Assembly (NCBI GenBank): GCA_006738865.1
Contig: AP019701.1
Coordinates: forward strand, 1,546,001 to 1,610,000
DNA: 64,000 nucleotides
DNA from: Allostella sp. ATCC 35155
Lineage (GTDB): Bacteria; Pseudomonadota; Alphaproteobacteria; ATCC43930; Allostellaceae
Direction of reading: 5' to 3'
How positions within the stretch are numbered: the stretch's first letter is position 1; each line of letters opens with the position of its first letter. The translations under genes and the position numbers were made by a program. The notes under the pieces were generated by a model. The model was given only the letters and a program-made list of their open reading frames with translations, was not told where the DNA came from and did no database searches. This document shows, piece by piece, positions 61,309 through 64,000 of the stretch.

Positions 61309-62370
61309 GTGACGACCAACGTGAAGCGGCTGGCCTATTTCGAGAAGTGGGTGGACCCGGTGGCCGAGGAGATCCTGGGCGGGCGGGACGATATCGAGCT
61401 GGTCCGCCGGCGCTATGCCGACCCCGAGGGGGACAATCACGCCGTGATGGCGCGGGTCCACGGCTATCAGATCGCACCGCGGACGGAGCTGCGCGAGCCC
61501 TGGCTGGGTGATGCCGAGCTGCTGCGACGCTGCCCCGAACTGCTCGCGATCAGCTCGACCGGTGCCGGCTTCGACATGGTCGACGTCGCGGCCTGCACGG
61601 CGCACGGTGTCATCGTCTGCAACCAGTCGGGCTCGAACCGCGAGGCGGTGGCCGAGCATGCGCTGGGCCTGATGCTGTCGCTCGCCAAGAACATCGGCAT
61701 CACCGACCGGGCGCTGCGGCGCGAGCGCGACCTCGACCGTTTCCTCTATACCGGCCGCGAGCTGCGCGGGCGGACCGTCGGCATCGTCGGCATCGGCCAG
61801 ATCGGCACCCGCACCGCAGAGCTGTGCCGCGGCCTCTTCGGCATGACCGTGCTGGCGGCCGATCCCTACGTCTCGGCCGAGGACGTCGCCGCGCGCGGCG
61901 CGGAGAAGGTATCGCTGCAGGAACTGCTGGCGCGCGCCGACTTCGTCTCGGTCCATTGCCCGCGCAACGACGAGACGTTCGGCATGTTCGGGGCGGCCGA
62001 GTTCGCGGCGATGCGCCCCACCGCCTATTTCGTCAACACCGCCCGCGGCGGCATCCATGACGAGGCGGCGCTGGAGGCGGCGCTCGTCGCGGGGCGAATC
62101 GCGGGCGCCGGCGTCGACGTCTTCCTGAAGGAGCCGCCCGATCCCGCCCACCCCCTGCTGCGGCTGCCCAACGTCATCGCGACGCCGCACATCGCCGGCA
62201 TCACGGAGGAGGCGCTGGCGACGATGGCGGAGGCGGCGGCCTACCAGTGGATCGCGATCTTCGAAGGCAAGGTTCCGCCCCGGCTCGTCAATCCGGAGGC
62301 CTGGCCGCACTATTCGGCCCGCTTCGAGCGCATCATCGGCTTCCCGCCGGACGCGCTGCCGGTACGCTGA
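61309..62370 (+). CDS. D-2-hydroxyacid dehydrogenase, phosphoglycerate-dehydrogenase-like
   Basis: 353-aa NAD-dependent dehydrogenase. Rossmann motif GIVGIGQIGTRTAE about residue 165, Arg in NTARGGIHDEA, and the usual catalytic pair region VFLKEPPDPAHPL and TPHIAGIT. It is longer at both ends than the 1.7-2.7 kb homologue and has an unusual C-terminal extension (RLVNPEAWPHYSARF). The start is GTG 61309 with GAGGGGTGGA upstream. Substrate unknown. Confidence 0.9.
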   Translation: MTTNVKRLAYFEKWVDPVAEEILGGRDDIELVRRRYADPEGDNHAVMARVHGYQIAPRTELREPWLGDAELLRRCPELLAISSTGAGFDMVDVAACTAHGVIVCNQSGSNREAVAEHALGLMLSLAKNIGITDRALRRERDLDRFLYTGRELRGRTVGIVGIGQIGTRTAELCRGLFGMTVLAADPYVSAEDVAARGAEKVSLQELLARADFVSVHCPRNDETFGMFGAAEFAAMRPTAYFVNTARGGIHDEAALEAALVAGRIAGAGVDVFLKEPPDPAHPLLRLPNVIATPHIAGITEEALATMAEAAAYQWIAIFEGKVPPRLVNPEAWPHYSARFERIIGFPPDALPVR

Positions 62371-62430
62371 GGGGCGGCGGCGCGGCGAGGGCTCGCCGAA
62401 CCGTCACGCGCGCGGCCTACGAGGGGGGCG

Positions 62431-63597
62431 ATGCGACGCCATCTCGCGGTCCTGCTGCTCCTCGCGCTGACCCAGGTCGCCGGCTGGGGCTCGGTCGGCG
62501 TGCTGCCGGTGATCGCCGCGCCGGTCGCGGCGGAGTTCGGCACCGCCCTGTCGTCCGTCTTCCTCGGCACCTCGGGCATGTATGTCGCGATGGGGCTGGC
62601 GGCGCCGTGGGCCGGCCGTGCCATTCGCCGCTTCGGCGCGCGCGCGATCATGGCGGCGGGCGCGGGGCTGGTCGGCGTCGGCCTGAGCCTGGTTGCGCTG
62701 GCGCCGGGCCTGCCCGCTTTCTGGGCGGCGTGGGGCCTGACCGGGCTGGCGGGCGCCATGTTCCTGACGACCGCGGCCTATGCCTACCTCGCGGAGTATG
62801 CCGGCGCCGGCGCCCGCGGCCTGATCGGCACGCTGATGCTGGCGACCGGGCTGGCTGGCAGCGTCTTCCTGCCCGTGACGGCCTTGCTCGACCACCTCGT
62901 CGGCTGGCGCGGACTGCTGCTGGTCTATGCCGGGATGATGGCGCTGATCGTCGGTCCGCTGGTCCGGCTCGGCCTGCCGGCGACGGCGGCGGGCGAGACC
63001 GAGGGGACGCGGCCCGGGCGCGGACGCGCGGGGCCGGTCTTCGCGCTCATGATCGCGGCCATCGCACTCAACAGCTTCGTCACCTTCGGCATCGAGGCGG
63101 TCGGCATCCAGCTGCTCCAGACGATGGGAATGGACCTGGCGGGGGCGGTTGCCGTCGCCGCCCTCCTGGGCGTGTTCAAGGTCGGCGGGCGGGTGATCGA
63201 CCTCGTCGGCGGGCGGCGGTGGGACGGGCTATCCACCGGCGTGGTCGCCGGCGCGATGATCCCGCTGGGGTTGGCGGCGATGTGGCTGGGCGGCCCCGGC
63301 CCGCTGTCGGTCGGCGGCTTTCTGCTGCTGTTCGGGGTGGGCAGCGGCGCTTTCGCGGTCGCCCGCGCGACGATGCCCCTCGTCTTCTTCGCCAGGGCCG
63401 ACTACGCCGCCGCGATCGCTGCCATCGCCGTGCCGATGAACCTGATCAACGCGCTCGCGGCGCCCGCCATCGCGGCGCTGATGGCCGGCATCGGCGCGCC
63501 GACGACCTTCGCCGTGCTCGGCGGGCTGAGCGTGACGGCCTTCGCGATCCTGCTGCGGTTGAACGCCATGCGGGCGGGGCCACGGGCCAACGAATGA
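62431..63597 (+). CDS. MFS transporter
   Basis: 388-aa inner-membrane protein with about 12 hydrophobic helices and the central charged loop ETEGTRPGRGRA (about 190). WAGRAIRRFGARAIM resembles the conserved loop 2-3 motif. Substrate unknown. A G-rich ribosome site (GAGGGGGGCG) precedes ATG 62431. It is convergent with the UPF0178 gene. Confidence 0.9.
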   Translation: MRRHLAVLLLLALTQVAGWGSVGVLPVIAAPVAAEFGTALSSVFLGTSGMYVAMGLAAPWAGRAIRRFGARAIMAAGAGLVGVGLSLVALAPGLPAFWAAWGLTGLAGAMFLTTAAYAYLAEYAGAGARGLIGTLMLATGLAGSVFLPVTALLDHLVGWRGLLLVYAGMMALIVGPLVRLGLPATAAGETEGTRPGRGRAGPVFALMIAAIALNSFVTFGIEAVGIQLLQTMGMDLAGAVAVAALLGVFKVGGRVIDLVGGRRWDGLSTGVVAGAMIPLGLAAMWLGGPGPLSVGGFLLLFGVGSGAFAVARATMPLVFFARADYAAAIAAIAVPMNLINALAAPAIAALMAGIGAPTTFAVLGGLSVTAFAILLRLNAMRAGPRANE

Positions 63598-63622
63598 TAC
63601 CCGCCGGCGGATGCTATCGCGA

Positions 63623-64000
63623 CTATGCGAATCCCTTGCGCTTCAGCCGGACGATCGCCGCGTCCAGGGCGGAGAGGAACTGCGAGCGGTCGCGGGGCGA
63701 GAAGGGGCGGGGACCGCGCGTCGTCTCGCCCATCGCGCGCAGATCCTCCATGAGGTTGCGGGTGGCGAGCGCCATGCCGACCGAGGCTTCGGTGAAGGGG
63801 CGGCCGCTGGGGCCGATCGCCTCGGCGCCGGCGCGCACGGCGCGGGCCGCCAGCGGCACGTCGGCGGTGACGACGATCGTGCCGGGCCGTGCCCGTTCGG
63901 CGATGCGATCGTCGGCGGCGTCGAACCCTTCGCCGGCGATCACCCGCTCGATCATCGGGTCGATCGGGATGTTGAGGAAGCCGCCCGACACCATCACCAC
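63623..64000 (-). CDS. YaiI/UPF0178 family protein, 5' end outside window
   Basis: C-terminal 125 codons of a UPF0178 (YaiI/YqxD) protein, a PIN-like fold of unknown function. Visible: AGEGFDAADDRIAERARPG, IVVTADVPLAARA, and ALATRNLMEDLRAMGE, then RDRSQFLSALD. The family is about 150 aa, so roughly 25 N-terminal residues lie beyond base 64000. Confidence 0.9.
   Translation of the reverse strand: MVMVSGGFLNIPIDPMIERVIAGEGFDAADDRIAERARPGTIVVTADVPLAARAVRAGAEAIGPSGRPFTEASVGMALATRNLMEDLRAMGETTRGPRPFSPRDRSQFLSALDAAIVRLKRKGFA

Overview
The window is GC-rich bacterial chromosome, about 70% GC by eye. It carries many GTG and TTG starts, ATGA stop/start overlaps and Shine-Dalgarno sites. Gene content points to an alphaproteobacterium, probably Rhodospirillales-like: an EipB/DUF1849 envelope protein, a TAXI-type TRAP transporter with a fused permease, a fused molybdopterin-binding/nucleotidyltransferase protein, CoxD/CoxE/XdhC maturation genes, DUF305 and a D-2-hydroxyacid dehydrogenase of the YdiJ type. 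The species cannot be named from sequence alone. I see no rRNA, tRNA, CRISPR array, insertion sequence or phage structural gene.

Layout. 1-10 kb: 5'-truncated large catalase, a D-2-hydroxyacid dehydrogenase, EipB with an overlapping unknown gene, a TRAP-TAXI uptake operon, a coiled-coil LytM/M23 endopeptidase and a threonine dehydratase. 10-19 kb: a lytic transglycosylase coupled to a haloacid dehalogenase, then a tightly packed operon (MoxR/CoxD ATPase, CoxE VWA protein, XdhC N- and C-halves, MoeA-MobA-like fusion, SufS-like desulfurase) that looks like a molybdenum-hydroxylase maturation set without its enzyme. 19-25 kb: small membrane and lipoprotein genes, a YdbH-like AsmA-type envelope protein, an amidase operon with a 66-aa partner and a [2Fe-2S] ferredoxin, and an AAC(3)-like acetyltransferase. 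25-29 kb: two tandem RTX calcium-binding secreted proteins that arose by duplication including the upstream region. 29-38 kb: a benzoylformate-decarboxylase-like enzyme, a DMT exporter, D-amino-acid dehydrogenase divergent from a TauD-type dioxygenase, and a three-gene FAAL / cytochrome P450 / acyl carrier protein cassette. 38-48 kb: zinc ribbon protein, cytochrome c, LysE exporter, LysR regulator divergent from an M19 dipeptidase-like gene with a solute-binding protein, then a glyoxylate aminotransferase / D-2-hydroxyacid dehydrogenase / GntR locus with a strong palindromic operator. 48.1-50.4 kb: an AT-rich island encoding RloA/RloB (AbiL-type) defence proteins. 50.4-58 kb: a LacI regulator divergent from an N-formylglutamate-amidohydrolase plus oligopeptide ABC transporter operon, with a recognisable promoter and operator. 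58-64 kb: secreted small proteins, a degenerate HtrA-like protein coupled to a flavoprotein, another hydroxyacid dehydrogenase, an MFS transporter and a truncated YaiI/UPF0178 gene.

Most loci are catabolic or transport operons with local regulators. The parts most worth follow-up are the FAAL-P450-ACP cassette, the orphan Mo-hydroxylase maturation operon, the amidase-ferredoxin operon, the AT-rich RloAB island, the duplicated RTX genes, and two enzyme-like proteins that have lost canonical catalytic residues (an HtrA-like protein and an M19 dipeptidase-like protein).
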